Of a DNA stretch of 64,000 nt, positions 51,925 to 60,791 are shown piece after piece. The position numbers and the translations under genes were made by a program. The stretch's first letter is position 1; every line of letters begins with the position of its first letter. The notes under the pieces were generated by a model. It did no database searches. It saw only the letters and a list, made by a program, of their open reading frames with translations, and was not told where the DNA came from. The stretch comes from Nocardia alba NBRC 108234 (GTDB lineage: Bacteria > Actinomycetota > Actinomycetes > Mycobacteriales > Mycobacteriaceae), in contig NZ_BDAX01000018.1 in assembly GCF_001612665.1 (NCBI RefSeq), positions 62,001 to 126,000 on the forward strand, read 5' to 3'.

Positions 51925-52602
51925 TCAGAGTTCATCCGGATCGACCAGACCGTCCTGGATCGCCCTGGCCACGAGGGCGGCTTTCGTCGAAGCGGGTCGA
52001 CCGGCTTGGGCATACTTCGTCCGAATTCGCTCCAAGTGCGTGTTGACCGTTCCGGTGGTGATGAAGAGCCGCTGTCCGACAAGCGCTTTGGACTCGGTCT
52101 GAAACCACGCCAAGAGCACTTCCCGCTCGCGTGGTGACAGCACCGGCCTGCTGGGTCGGGTGTCGTCGGTCATCGCCTGCGCCATGGTGGGACTCAGGTA
52201 GGGGCGGTCGGCACCCGCGGCGTGTAGGGCCGCGACGAGATGGTCTTCGCCTTCGAGTTTCGACAGGTAGGTGACCGCGCCGAGGTCGAGGCAGTCCAGC
52301 ACGACGGTGCTGCGGATGTGCTGGGAGAAGATCACCACTCGGAATCCCCTCTCGCACAACAACGCCGGTGCTGACAGGTCGACAGTGTGTTCGCCGAACT
52401 GCAGATCCAGCACAACCGCCGAGACCGTGTCGGGGGTCACGGCGGGATCAGCGAGGAAAGCCGCCGGGGTCGGATAGTTACCCACCAGCTGGATCGGCGG
52501 ATCGGCCGCGGCGCACCAGCCCGCGATCCCGGCATGCACGACGGCATGGTCGTCCACCACGGCAACCGCCATCGGCTCACTGCTGTCGGCCACCTCGATC
52601 AC
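51925..52602 (-). CDS. LuxR-type response regulator
   Basis: A 225-residue regulator. The receiver domain has VAVVDDHAVVHAGI, Asp in VVLDLQFGEH, and Lys in YLSKLEGEDH. The output HTH is LSPREREVLLAWFQTESKALVGQRLFITTGTVNTHLERIR, somewhat diverged from NarL. The GTG at 52602 has GGAGG upstream. It lies 45 bp after the large histidine kinase and is almost surely its partner. Confidence 0.87.
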   Translation of the reverse strand: MIEVADSSEPMAVAVVDDHAVVHAGIAGWCAAADPPIQLVGNYPTPAAFLADPAVTPDTVSAVVLDLQFGEHTVDLSAPALLCERGFRVVIFSQHIRSTVVLDCLDLGAVTYLSKLEGEDHLVAALHAAGADRPYLSPTMAQAMTDDTRPSRPVLSPREREVLLAWFQTESKALVGQRLFITTGTVNTHLERIRTKYAQAGRPASTKAALVARAIQDGLVDPDEL

Positions 52603-52647
52603 ACCCCATCCTCCGAATCGGCAATACGTCGGCCTGGCCGGTTCGGG

Positions 52648-54828
52648 TCAGGACAGCGCCGCGGTCGCCCACACCAGCGAATCGGCGCAGACAACGCTGC
52701 CCGCCGGCGCGACAGCTTCGGCCGCGCGTCGCACTCGTTCATCACAATCGCAGGTGATGCTGACCGTCAGCGAAGGTCCGGCGGTGACAACGAGTTTGGC
52801 GCGGGTGCGGGCTCCTGTCAGCAAGATTATCGGTACGGTCAGCACGCGGGTGCGTTCGAGGGGGTCGAGGTGTGGAATCCGGCCGAGAACATGCAGCGAT
52901 ACCGCTACGCCTCGTGCTTCCGCGGCGGCGACGGCCGGAGCGAGATCATCGAGGAAGGGGTCGCTCGTCGACTCCGCGCCGAAGAGTCGTCGCAGCCGCA
53001 CCGATTCCAGTAGACAACTCGCGCGAATTCGCGGATCGATCGCGGTGTCAGGGTTTTCGATGAGCTGGTTCAGCAAAGGTACGAGGCCGGTGGACAGGCG
53101 GCCGTAGCGTTGTCGCTGGTCCTCGCGGAGCGCGTCCGCGAGCTCGGTACGTATCCGCAGGTCGGTTATCTCGGCGTTGATCCGCTCCGTGCGGGCGACC
53201 GCGTGGCGAAGGAAATCACCGAACCCGATCGCGACCGCCTGGACGACAACCACGCTGACCACGGTATAGAGCAGCGAGGACACGGCAGCCCAGGTACCCG
53301 AAGCGGCCAGGGCCACCACGGTTCCGCTGACCCACAGGGCGCCGAGCAACGCGAAACCTCGGCGACTGCTCCGGGTCACCGACAGCGCCGCGATCTGCCA
53401 GCCCAGCGCGGCCACCGCCCAGTTCCGGCTCGTCGCCAGGTCACCCACATCGAGAAGCAGTTCCTGCATCGGGCCCAGCGCGACGAGCACGACCGCGGTC
53501 ACCCACCAGACCGCGCCGGGCAATCCCACCCGGATCTCGACCAGCGCGAGCAGCGCTGCCACGATGGCGACGACGACGATCGCGGCCTGTGCGACGGGAT
53601 GGGCAGCGGAGAACGCGTTGTGCCCTTGCAAGCCGGTCACCAGCACGGCGAGCAGTACCAGGCCGTATCCCAGTCCGCGCAGCAATCCACGCACGTGGTC
53701 GACGTCGCCGCGCGCGGCCACCACAGCATCACGTGCCCAACGGATTTCGACGGTTGTTCCGGCGTCGGGCGCGGAGTGGATCTCGACGGTGGCGCCGACC
53801 AGGGCCAGGCGGCGCCGGATCGAGTGGCGCACACCGAATCGCCCGTCCAGCAGGGTCGCATCGTCAGGGTCGAAGCCGACGCCGTCATCGCGGACGCGCA
53901 CCAGGCCCTCACCGAGTTCGACCGTCGCGCGCTGCGCTCGTGCGTGCCGGTCGACGTTGGTCAACGCCTCCCCCGCGGCCGCCACCACCGCCCTGCGCAC
54001 ATCCGCGTCGACGGCGTCGGGCGCGCGACCGACGAACCGGACCGGTGTCGTGATCCATCTCGCCTGCTCACGCAGTTGGTCGGCGAGATCGGAAGAGCTC
54101 AGCAGGCCGGCACTGTGTTCGACGGCTCGCAGGTCGCGGCGGACCTGGGCCGACAGCTGGTCAGGTGCGATGACCGCACCCTGGCCGAGCATCGCCAGCG
54201 TCGACGCCGCCGTGTCGTGCAGTGTCGCCCACTGTTCCATCTCGGCGTGGTTGCGCGCTTCGGCGACCTCGGTATCGATTCTGGCGGTCGCCAATTCGGC
54301 GAAAGCGTCGTCGGTCAGCGACGCCGCGCGCGCTACCAGCAGGCGCAGGGCAGCGGCCGCTGCCCATTCGACGAGCAGGAAATCGAGGCTGAAAATCGTC
54401 CATGGCCGCTCGACGCCGGGGACGAAGGAGGCGCCGACCGCCCAGGCGACCATGACCGCGATCGTCGCGGGCAACGACCACCGAGCCGATCGCGACATTC
54501 CGAACGACACCACGGCGGTTCCGGCCACCGCGAGCATCGGGCTCGCCACGGCGGTGAACTCGGGTCCATCGACCAGCCACGCGGTGCACAGCAGGTAGGC
54601 GCCGACGACGGCCAGTTCCCGCGGTGGCCGCCAGTGCCCGCGCCGCCAGCCGAACACCGCCCACCCCAGCAGCGCGACGTCCACCGCGACACCGACGCCC
54701 GACCCGCCGCGCTGGGCCAGATGGACCATCGCGACGAGGATCTCGACGCACCACAGCATGGTGGACGCGATCCGGTCGACGCGTGCCTGAACCGCGGCGA
54801 GGGTCGAGGGTTCGGTCATGATCGGCAT
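52648..54828 (-). CDS. Two-module membrane histidine kinase
   Basis: About 726 residues. Module 1 (residues 1-370): helices to about 165, H-box ATLHDTAASTLAMLG with His204, N-box GEALTNVDRHAR, G-boxes DDGVGFD and DAGTTVEI. Module 2 (380-726): a second block of about six helices, a coiled linker (RTERINAEITDLRIRTELADAL), then REDQRQRYGRLSTGLVPLLNQL, which resembles a dimerisation helix without a phospho-acceptor His, and no clear ATPase motifs. Thus one active kinase is fused to a degenerate copy, probably a sensor module. Starts at 54828 and 54819 are both possible. Confidence 0.8.
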   Translation of the reverse strand: MPIMTEPSTLAAVQARVDRIASTMLWCVEILVAMVHLAQRGGSGVGVAVDVALLGWAVFGWRRGHWRPPRELAVVGAYLLCTAWLVDGPEFTAVASPMLAVAGTAVVSFGMSRSARWSLPATIAVMVAWAVGASFVPGVERPWTIFSLDFLLVEWAAAAALRLLVARAASLTDDAFAELATARIDTEVAEARNHAEMEQWATLHDTAASTLAMLGQGAVIAPDQLSAQVRRDLRAVEHSAGLLSSSDLADQLREQARWITTPVRFVGRAPDAVDADVRRAVVAAAGEALTNVDRHARAQRATVELGEGLVRVRDDGVGFDPDDATLLDGRFGVRHSIRRRLALVGATVEIHSAPDAGTTVEIRWARDAVVAARGDVDHVRGLLRGLGYGLVLLAVLVTGLQGHNAFSAAHPVAQAAIVVVAIVAALLALVEIRVGLPGAVWWVTAVVLVALGPMQELLLDVGDLATSRNWAVAALGWQIAALSVTRSSRRGFALLGALWVSGTVVALAASGTWAAVSSLLYTVVSVVVVQAVAIGFGDFLRHAVARTERINAEITDLRIRTELADALREDQRQRYGRLSTGLVPLLNQLIENPDTAIDPRIRASCLLESVRLRRLFGAESTSDPFLDDLAPAVAAAEARGVAVSLHVLGRIPHLDPLERTRVLTVPIILLTGARTRAKLVVTAGPSLTVSITCDCDERVRRAAEAVAPAGSVVCADSLVWATAALS

Positions 54829-54997
54829 TATCCGCGCGCCCGTACGAGGTGATGTGTGTTGAGCGGCAGAGGTATTCGACCTTCGGGTTCGAGCCGAGGT
54901 CGCCGAACCGGATGTCCTGTCCGATCCAGCGCACACTGTCCTCGTCTGTCCGGGCGGGATCGGCGGTGACCGCCGATCCCCCGGGCCTGAAGTTCGT

Positions 54998-55408
54998 TCA
55001 GGATGACCCGGCCGATCCGGTCGCCAACCCCTGACCGGGCGAGGTGGGCGCAACGCCCTGGTGGGGAGCGGTCCCCGTCGTCGGATCCCCGCCCACGGTC
55101 ACCACCCGCTTGCCCTGCGCGAATCCCCGACAGGCCCAATTGATCACGTAGTTGCCCGCCGGAACATCGACGAACACCACCGCGGTACGGCTACGCGCGG
55201 GGACTCGCGTCGAAGGTGTGCGAAACGACACCGGCCCCGCCGCGTATGCCTCGCAGGTGGTGACGTCGTCGTCGTTGTTGACAAAGGTGAACGTCAGACT
55301 GTTGAGCCCGGTCTCGGTGTGCAACGGCACTGCGGCCTGCGCGGCAGGCGCGGTGACCATCGAGAGGACAACGGCTCCGAGAAAACCCATCAAAAGTGTA
55401 TTTCGCAT
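54998..55408 (-). CDS. Small secreted protein
   Basis: A 136-residue exported protein. RNTLLMGFLGAVVLSMVTAPAAQAA is a signal peptide with an AQA-A cleavage site. The mature domain (about 80 residues) is beta-rich with two Cys (TTCEAY, NWACRGFAQG), likely a disulfide, and a disordered C-terminal tail of Pro/Thr/Gly. No family recognised. Confidence 0.7.
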   Translation of the reverse strand: MRNTLLMGFLGAVVLSMVTAPAAQAAVPLHTETGLNSLTFTFVNNDDDVTTCEAYAAGPVSFRTPSTRVPARSRTAVVFVDVPAGNYVINWACRGFAQGKRVVTVGGDPTTGTAPHQGVAPTSPGQGLATGSAGSS

Positions 55409-55527
55409 GCTGTTGATCGTCGGTGACCCGAGCAGGTCCGCATATCCGCCAGACGACCCACAGCGGACTCACGACCACAGAGCGCCGTCCGCCGATTACC
55501 CGACAGACAGGAACCTGCGCTGCCGAC

Positions 55528-55938
55528 TCAGAAACCTCGAAATATCTCGTCACCGTCGGCGGCATCGATGAATTCACTGAAGTACATGTTGACGATCGAG
55601 ATGTTGTTCTCGATCGAATGCAACTCCGCGGCGATCACCCGGAGTGCCCGCCCGTAGGTATCGGTTTCCAGATCGACACACAGTAGGGGCAATTCGGCGG
55701 AGTTCATCGTGATCGCGTCGGCCACGATGAGCATCCGGTGCCGAAAATTCGCCGGAACGAGGTCCAGGACTCGGTCGAACGTCAGGTTCCGGTAGGCGCG
55801 ATCCTCGATGAACTCGACGTAGGCGGCGCACTCGTCTTCGTTCGGTGTCGTCACCACTCGGCGCATCATGTCCCAGCGCGCGGGGTCGGAATAGTCGGTG
55901 CGGATCAGCGGGGTGTCGTCGTAGACGGTATCGAGCAT
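55528..55938 (-). CDS. DUF6924-like protein
   Basis: A 136-residue cytoplasmic protein. LIRTDYSDPARWDMMRRVVTTP opens it and DGDEIFRGF closes it, the pattern I associate with DUF6924, a family of unknown function in actinobacteria often found beside other unknown or immunity-like genes. HRMLIVADAITMNSAELPLLCVDLE and RVIAAELHSIENNISIVNMYFSEFID complete an alpha/beta fold. Assignment is from memory. Confidence 0.65.
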   Translation of the reverse strand: MLDTVYDDTPLIRTDYSDPARWDMMRRVVTTPNEDECAAYVEFIEDRAYRNLTFDRVLDLVPANFRHRMLIVADAITMNSAELPLLCVDLETDTYGRALRVIAAELHSIENNISIVNMYFSEFIDAADGDEIFRGF

Positions 55939-56059
55939 CTACCAGTTCCTCGGTGCATCGGCGACCAGGGGCCGCGATGAATGAATTCACTTGCGGCACA
56001 GCATATCTATGATTCACTTCCGCACTATTCGGGCGAGTTCGAGATGGTGGGCGATGGCG

Positions 56060-57010
56060 TCAGTTGTTCATCTGCTCCGAAAGGTCCCACAGGCGGCGGG
56101 CGTTGTCGGGGTCCAAGGCGTATGCGGCGACGCCCGCGGCGTCGATGCCGCCGGCGGCCGGATTGCCGGGGTCGGCTTCTCGGCAGTTCTCGAAGTAGCG
56201 GCCGACCGTCCCGGCGAGTTCGGGTGAGGTCGCGACGTAGACGCTGGTGGCGGCACCTTGGGCAACGGTTTTGAAGGTGTATCGGTCGCTGTCGCGGAGC
56301 TGGTCCACGGTGGTCCGGTCGAGATGACGGACGAGGTCGGAGTCGAGAATGGCGCCCGGATGGACAGCGTTGGCTTCGATGCCGTCCTCGGCCCAGCGGC
56401 GTGCCGCTTCCACGGCGAACAGCACATTCGCGGTCTTGGATTGGGCGTAGGCCAGCGCCGGATCGTACTGCCGCTCACGGAAGTCGATGTCGGCGAAGTC
56501 CACGGTCGAGTTGAGGTGCGCCCGGGAGCTGAGCGAGACCACACGGGCTCCGTTCGCGGCGCGCAGCGCCGGTAGCAGCGCGACGGTGAGACGGAAGTGT
56601 CCGAGGTGGTTGGTGGCGAACTGCGCCTCGTGGCCTTCGGGGTCGCGCCGCAGGTCGGGGATGGCCATGACGCCGGCGTTGTTGACGAGGATGTGCAGCG
56701 GCCGGTCGATCGTGGCGGCCGCGAGCGAGTCGATCGACGCGCGGTCGAGAAGATCGAGGTGGGCGATGTGGACGTTGTCGTTGCCGGTGCTCGCGCGGAT
56801 GTCGTCCGCGACCGCGGCGGCGGTGGTGAGGTTGCGAGCGGCGAGGATGGTTTCGGCGCCGGCGGACGCCAGCGCACGAGCGGTTTCGACGCCGATGCCG
56901 CTGCCCGCGCCGGTTACCAGGGCACGGCAGGTGGTGAGATCGACGCCATCGATCACTTCGGCCGCGGTGGCGTGCCAGTCGAATCGCGACGTTGCCGGGG
57001 TGGCGTTCAC
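56060..57010 (-). CDS. Short-chain dehydrogenase/reductase
   Basis: A 316-residue SDR. It has the cofactor motif TGAGSGIGVETA, NNAG (ILVNNAGVM), Ser in VVSLSSRAH and the catalytic pair in YAQSK. It resembles retinol-dehydrogenase/oxidoreductase-type SDRs acting on lipophilic alcohols. The GTG start overlaps the MerR stop by four bases, so it is coupled to that regulator, which probably controls it. Confidence 0.9.
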   Translation of the reverse strand: MNATPATSRFDWHATAAEVIDGVDLTTCRALVTGAGSGIGVETARALASAGAETILAARNLTTAAAVADDIRASTGNDNVHIAHLDLLDRASIDSLAAATIDRPLHILVNNAGVMAIPDLRRDPEGHEAQFATNHLGHFRLTVALLPALRAANGARVVSLSSRAHLNSTVDFADIDFRERQYDPALAYAQSKTANVLFAVEAARRWAEDGIEANAVHPGAILDSDLVRHLDRTTVDQLRDSDRYTFKTVAQGAATSVYVATSPELAGTVGRYFENCREADPGNPAAGGIDAAGVAAYALDPDNARRLWDLSEQMNN

Positions 57011-57456
57011 GTGGTCTCCTTCAGGTTGACGCGGTCGATCAGTGGTCGGATCAGGTCGGCGATCACCGCTGATCCGTCGAGATCGCCCGCTTCGCGGGCG
57101 GCCCAGTAGCGGACTTTGAGTTCGAGGTAGCGGCGACGAAGTTCCAGTACTTCGATCTCCTCGGCAAGGCGCTGCGCGTGCGCCCGGAACAGCGCTTTCT
57201 GTTCTCCCGCGGCGGCGTCGCCTCGGCGTCGAGCGGCGAGATAGCGGCGCATGTCGGCAACGGACATGCCGACCGCGCGGAGGTTGCCGAGCGTGTCGAG
57301 AGTGTCGATGTCGTCCTCGCTGTAGCGGCGATGACCGCTGGAGCGGTCACGGGTGACCGAGCTGACGAGCCTGATCCGTTCCCAGTACCGCAGGGTGCTC
57401 TCAGGAAGGCCCGTCAGCGCCGATGCCTGCGCGATGGTCCACTGTTGCTCGGTCAC
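57007..57456 (-). CDS. MerR-family regulator
   Basis: A 149-residue regulator. WTIAQASALTGLPESTLRYWERIRLV is the winged-helix DNA-binding motif, SSGHRRYSEDDIDTLDTLGNLRAVGMSVADMRRYL the second part, followed by a coiled dimerisation helix. The C-terminus lacks a metal-binding Cys set, so it probably senses an organic compound. Starts at GTG 57456; first gene of an operon with the SDR. Confidence 0.88.
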   Translation of the reverse strand: MTEQQWTIAQASALTGLPESTLRYWERIRLVSSVTRDRSSGHRRYSEDDIDTLDTLGNLRAVGMSVADMRRYLAARRRGDAAAGEQKALFRAHAQRLAEEIEVLELRRRYLELKVRYWAAREAGDLDGSAVIADLIRPLIDRVNLKETT

Positions 57457-57526
57457 AGTCCGAGTATCGAGGACCTGAACCGCTTCAAGTCAACCCCGAG
57501 GACCGGCAGCCGCGGTCCCACGTAGC

Positions 57527-58231
57527 TCAGAAGCCGATAGTCGTTTCGAAGGTGTCGCGTGACTGGGCGAGCCGGTACCAGCGGTCGGCGATCAGATCCG
57601 GGTCACCGTCGCCGGCGCCGGGAACGATCGGCACGCCGATCGAGACATGTCCGACGTAAACACCGTCCTTTCCGAGGTCCGCGCGCACAGCGGTGGCCCA
57701 GTTACGCAGTCCGGCCAGCGCGATACCGGCATTGCCCAGCATCGCCATCGGAACGATCGCCGACATGCCGGTGGTGAACAGCAAGGCACCGTCCTGGGCG
57801 GCGCGCATCGCGGGCAGCACGGCCTGTGCGGCGGTCAGCGCACCCGCTACCCCGATCTCGAACTGGCTGCGCGCGGACTGCGCGGTGGTGTCCTGCGCGC
57901 TGGTGTAACCGAGTGCCGCGAGGTCGGGCAGCTGTCCGGAGGTGTGGTCCCAGGTGGCATTGGGGCTGTAGGACAGCACCGCGATCCGGCCGAGGCGCTC
58001 GGCCGCCGCCATCAGCGCGCTGGTCAGCGCGACATCATCGGTGACGTCGGCGGGGAACACCTCGGCGGTGATCCCCTTTTCGCGCAGTGCGGCGGCGATC
58101 GGGTCGAGCTTGGCGCTACTGCGCGAGATCAGGGCGACCGAATAGCCCGCGGTTCCGAAACGGCGGGCGATAGCGGCACCCAAACCCGGTCCGGCGCCGA
58201 CGACAGCGATGGTGGACGTAGCGACAGTCAT
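57527..58231 (-). CDS. Atypical SDR-family protein
   Basis: A 234-residue Rossmann protein with cofactor motif VVGAGPGLGAAIARRFG and SRSSAKLDPIAAALREKGI. The usual SDR catalytic YxxxK is missing: the corresponding region reads LFTTGMSAIVPMAMLGNAGIALAGLRNW. It may be non-catalytic, NmrA-like in use, or employ other residues. It is divergent from an HxlR regulator with an inverted repeat between them. Confidence 0.8.
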   Translation of the reverse strand: MTVATSTIAVVGAGPGLGAAIARRFGTAGYSVALISRSSAKLDPIAAALREKGITAEVFPADVTDDVALTSALMAAAERLGRIAVLSYSPNATWDHTSGQLPDLAALGYTSAQDTTAQSARSQFEIGVAGALTAAQAVLPAMRAAQDGALLFTTGMSAIVPMAMLGNAGIALAGLRNWATAVRADLGKDGVYVGHVSIGVPIVPGAGDGDPDLIADRWYRLAQSRDTFETTIGF

Positions 58232-58246
58232 GCCTGCTCCTCATTA

Positions 58247-58265
58247 GTTACGATATGTTCGTAAC
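58247..58265. promoter_or_regulatory. HxlR-type operator
   Basis: GTTACGA and TCGTAAC are perfect inverted half-sites separated by TATGT, in the 76-bp gap between the divergent SDR and HxlR genes. Probable binding site for the HxlR regulator. Confidence 0.65.
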
Positions 58266-58307
58266 GAACGCTAGCGAGATCATCACCGACCCACAAAAGG
58301 CACTTTC

Positions 58308-58718
58308 ATGTCAGAATCGCCCGCACTGCCCGACCTGGTGACCGCCGCGCCGATGCATCCGTGCGCGGCCTGGCCCGACAACGGGCGTTCCATCCGGGAA
58401 ACGCTGGATCGAGTGGGCGACAAATGGTCGGTCCTGGTTATCGGGATCCTCGCGGTATCGGGACCACTACGGTTCACGGATCTGGCCCAGCGGGTTCCAG
58501 GAATCTCGCAGCGAATGCTCACCCGCACCTTGCGCCATCTCGAACGCGACGGTCTGCTGAGCCGGACTGTCTACGCGGAATTTCCGCCGCGCATCGAATA
58601 CCGGCTCACCACGCTCGGCGACAGCCTCCGAGTCGTCGTGACCGCGCTGGCCCAGTGGGCGACTGACCACGACAGCGAAATCGACATCGCGCGTAAGGCA
58701 TTCGATGCCTCTTACTGA
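58308..58718 (+). CDS. HxlR-family regulator
   Basis: A 136-residue winged-helix regulator. IRETLDRVGDKWSVLVIGILAVSGPLRFTDLAQRVPGISQRMLTRTLRHLERDGLLSRTVYAEFPPRIEYRLTTLG is the complete HxlR domain. A Cys in the N-terminal arm (HPCAAW) is the position used by redox- or aldehyde-sensing members, so thiol sensing is possible. It likely controls the divergent SDR. Confidence 0.9.
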   Translation: MSESPALPDLVTAAPMHPCAAWPDNGRSIRETLDRVGDKWSVLVIGILAVSGPLRFTDLAQRVPGISQRMLTRTLRHLERDGLLSRTVYAEFPPRIEYRLTTLGDSLRVVVTALAQWATDHDSEIDIARKAFDASY

Positions 58719-58864
58719 TGCTCGCTCCGCGTCACATCGAACGCTTCTCGCAATTCGGATTCGATCCAACCGATAAGGATCGGCGCGAGCTCAACCGTTT
58801 CCGGGGCGCGCAGGTCGAATTAGCGTGCAGCGAAATGATGTCACCGCACTCGGCAAGGACCACG

Positions 58865-59713
58865 ATGACTGTCACGCCCCCGGTAATTTCCGCTCTCGAC
58901 CTCGCCGCCGCGTTGGACGCGGGGGACGATGTCGTCGTTCTCGAGGTCCGCCGAGACCGTCACACCCTGCCGGTCGGCGTGCACCTCCCGACGGCGGACG
59001 ACGGGCCCGCCGGGCATGTGCCCGGCGCGCATCTCGTGGATTTCGCCCAGCTCGTCGGACCACGCACCGAAACCTCGGGCAACAGTCCACTACCCGAGGC
59101 GGCCCAGGTGCGGGAACTGGTGCGGCGGTGGGGAATACACGACTCGAGCGTCATCGTGGTGTACAGCCCGGATCACCCGTCCACCGCTTCGCGCGTGTGG
59201 TGGGTGCTGCGCTGGGCGGGTCTGCGCGATGTGCGCTATCTCGATGGTGGGCTGTCCGCGTGGCTGGCCGCGGGCCGACAGCTCGGCGACCTCCGGCCGG
59301 TCGGCGGCGGCGGGACCGCGCAGGTGCGACCGGGGTCGCTGCCGACCCTCGACGCCGCGAGCGCCGCTGCGTTGGCCCGCGACGGACACCTGCTCGACGC
59401 CAGGGGATCCGGTGCGTACGCCGGTGCCGGCGACGACGCTGCGGGCGGCCACATCCCCGGCGCGCACAGCCTGCCCGGCATCGACAATCTGCGCGACGGC
59501 TACCTCGCCGACGCCGATATTCTGCGCGAGCTGTACGCGCCCTATCTCACCGGCGCCCCGATCGGCTCGTACTGCGGCGGCGGCGTCGCCGCGACGCTGG
59601 ATGTGCTGGCGCTGAGCACGATCGGGGTGAGCGCGGCCCTGTATCCCGGGTCGTGGTCGCAGTGGACCACCGATCCGTCCCGCCCGATCGCCACCGGGGC
59701 GCTGCCCGGCTGA
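58865..59713 (+). CDS. Rhodanese-type sulfurtransferase
   Basis: A 282-residue tandem-rhodanese protein. The N-terminal inactive domain has HVPGAHLVDFAQLVGP and SVIVVYSPDHPSTASRVWWVLRWAG. The C-terminal domain has AGGHIPGAHSLPGIDNL and the active loop GSYCGGGVAA with the catalytic Cys. It transfers sulfane sulfur from thiosulfate or 3-mercaptopyruvate to a thiol or cyanide. The ATG at 58865 fits the domain start; the frame is open to 58718. Confidence 0.88.
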   Translation: MTVTPPVISALDLAAALDAGDDVVVLEVRRDRHTLPVGVHLPTADDGPAGHVPGAHLVDFAQLVGPRTETSGNSPLPEAAQVRELVRRWGIHDSSVIVVYSPDHPSTASRVWWVLRWAGLRDVRYLDGGLSAWLAAGRQLGDLRPVGGGGTAQVRPGSLPTLDAASAAALARDGHLLDARGSGAYAGAGDDAAGGHIPGAHSLPGIDNLRDGYLADADILRELYAPYLTGAPIGSYCGGGVAATLDVLALSTIGVSAALYPGSWSQWTTDPSRPIATGALPG

Positions 59714-59733
59714 CCTGTTCACGGCCGAAACGG

Positions 59734-59770
59734 CAAGGGCTGGTTCGCGAATCACGCGAGCCAGCCCTTG
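59734..59770. terminator. Bidirectional terminator hairpin
   Basis: CAAGGGCTGG and CCAGCCCTTG pair perfectly, and TTCGCG/CGCGAG extends the stem to about 16 bp with a five-base loop. It sits between the convergent sulfurtransferase and aldo/keto-reductase genes. Confidence 0.75.
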
Positions 59771-59777
59771 TCGTTCG

Positions 59778-60791
59778 TCAGCCCTTGTCGACCACCCCCG
59801 GCCCACCGGACAGGTCACCGGTGAACAGAGCTCGCAGTTCCTTCTCCTCGTCCGGGCTCGGAACCCAACGGGTGGCGGTGAGGTTCTCGTCGAGTTGGTC
59901 GGGCACGGTGACCCCGGCGATGACACTGGTCACCGTCGGCTGGGCCAGCAGCCAGCCCAGCGCCAGCGCCGACGGTGTCACCCCGCGTTCGGCGGCGAAC
60001 GCGTCGAACCGTTCGAGCGCGTCCCACGGCGCGGTTTTCAGCAGATACCGTTTGAGATTGGTGATCTTGGCGCCCTCGGGCGCTTGCCCGGCCCGGTACT
60101 TCCCGGTGAGCAGACCGTTCTGCAGGGGGAAGTACGGAATGAACCCGAGACCGTAGTTCCGCAGTGCGGGAATCAGTTCCGCTTCCGGCGCGCGCCAGGT
60201 GAGGTTGTATTCGTCGGTGGTGGAGACGAATCGGGTCACCCCGTCGCGCGCGGCGATGTGGTCGGCGTCGGCGATCTGCCACGCCTTGAAGTTCGAGGCC
60301 CCGATATAGCGGACCTTGCCCGACCGAACCAGGGTGTCCAGCGTTGCCAGGGTCTCCTCGATCGGCGTGTGCGCGTCGGGGAAATGGATCTGGTACAGGT
60401 CGATGTAGTCGGTGTCGAGCCGACGCAGCGAGTCCTCCACCGCGGCGATGATGTATTTGCGCGAACCGGTCAGCGCGTAGGTCGGCCCCCGGTCCTCCAG
60501 CAGCGAGCGCCCGAATTTCGTTCCGATTACTACACTTTCACGGCGCTTACCCACCGCCTTCGCGAACAATTCCTCGCTCAGACCCGTGCGATCACCGTAG
60601 CCTTCGGCGAGGTCGAAGTAGGTGATACCCAGATCGATCGCCCGGTCCACGATCGCCCGCACCTGATCGGAGTCGACAGCTCGCATTCCCGAGCGCCCGA
60701 AGGTGCTCGCGCCGATGCCCAGTTCGGACAGGACCAGTCCTGATCGTCCGAGCGCGCGGTAGCCGGCCGGGATCCCCGGACTCCACGCCAT
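59778..60791 (-). CDS. Aldo/keto reductase
   Basis: A 337-residue NADPH-dependent reductase. The catalytic tetrad is visible: Asp in YFDLAEGYGDRTG, Tyr in EGYG, Lys in VIGTKFGR and His in LYQIHFPD. SALALGWLLAQPTVTSVIAGVT is the usual C-terminal cofactor region. Its ATG overlaps the stop of the upstream monooxygenase by one base, so it is the last gene of that operon and may reduce an aldehyde released by the monooxygenases. Confidence 0.92.
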   Translation of the reverse strand: MAWSPGIPAGYRALGRSGLVLSELGIGASTFGRSGMRAVDSDQVRAIVDRAIDLGITYFDLAEGYGDRTGLSEELFAKAVGKRRESVVIGTKFGRSLLEDRGPTYALTGSRKYIIAAVEDSLRRLDTDYIDLYQIHFPDAHTPIEETLATLDTLVRSGKVRYIGASNFKAWQIADADHIAARDGVTRFVSTTDEYNLTWRAPEAELIPALRNYGLGFIPYFPLQNGLLTGKYRAGQAPEGAKITNLKRYLLKTAPWDALERFDAFAAERGVTPSALALGWLLAQPTVTSVIAGVTVPDQLDENLTATRWVPSPDEEKELRALFTGDLSGGPGVVDKG

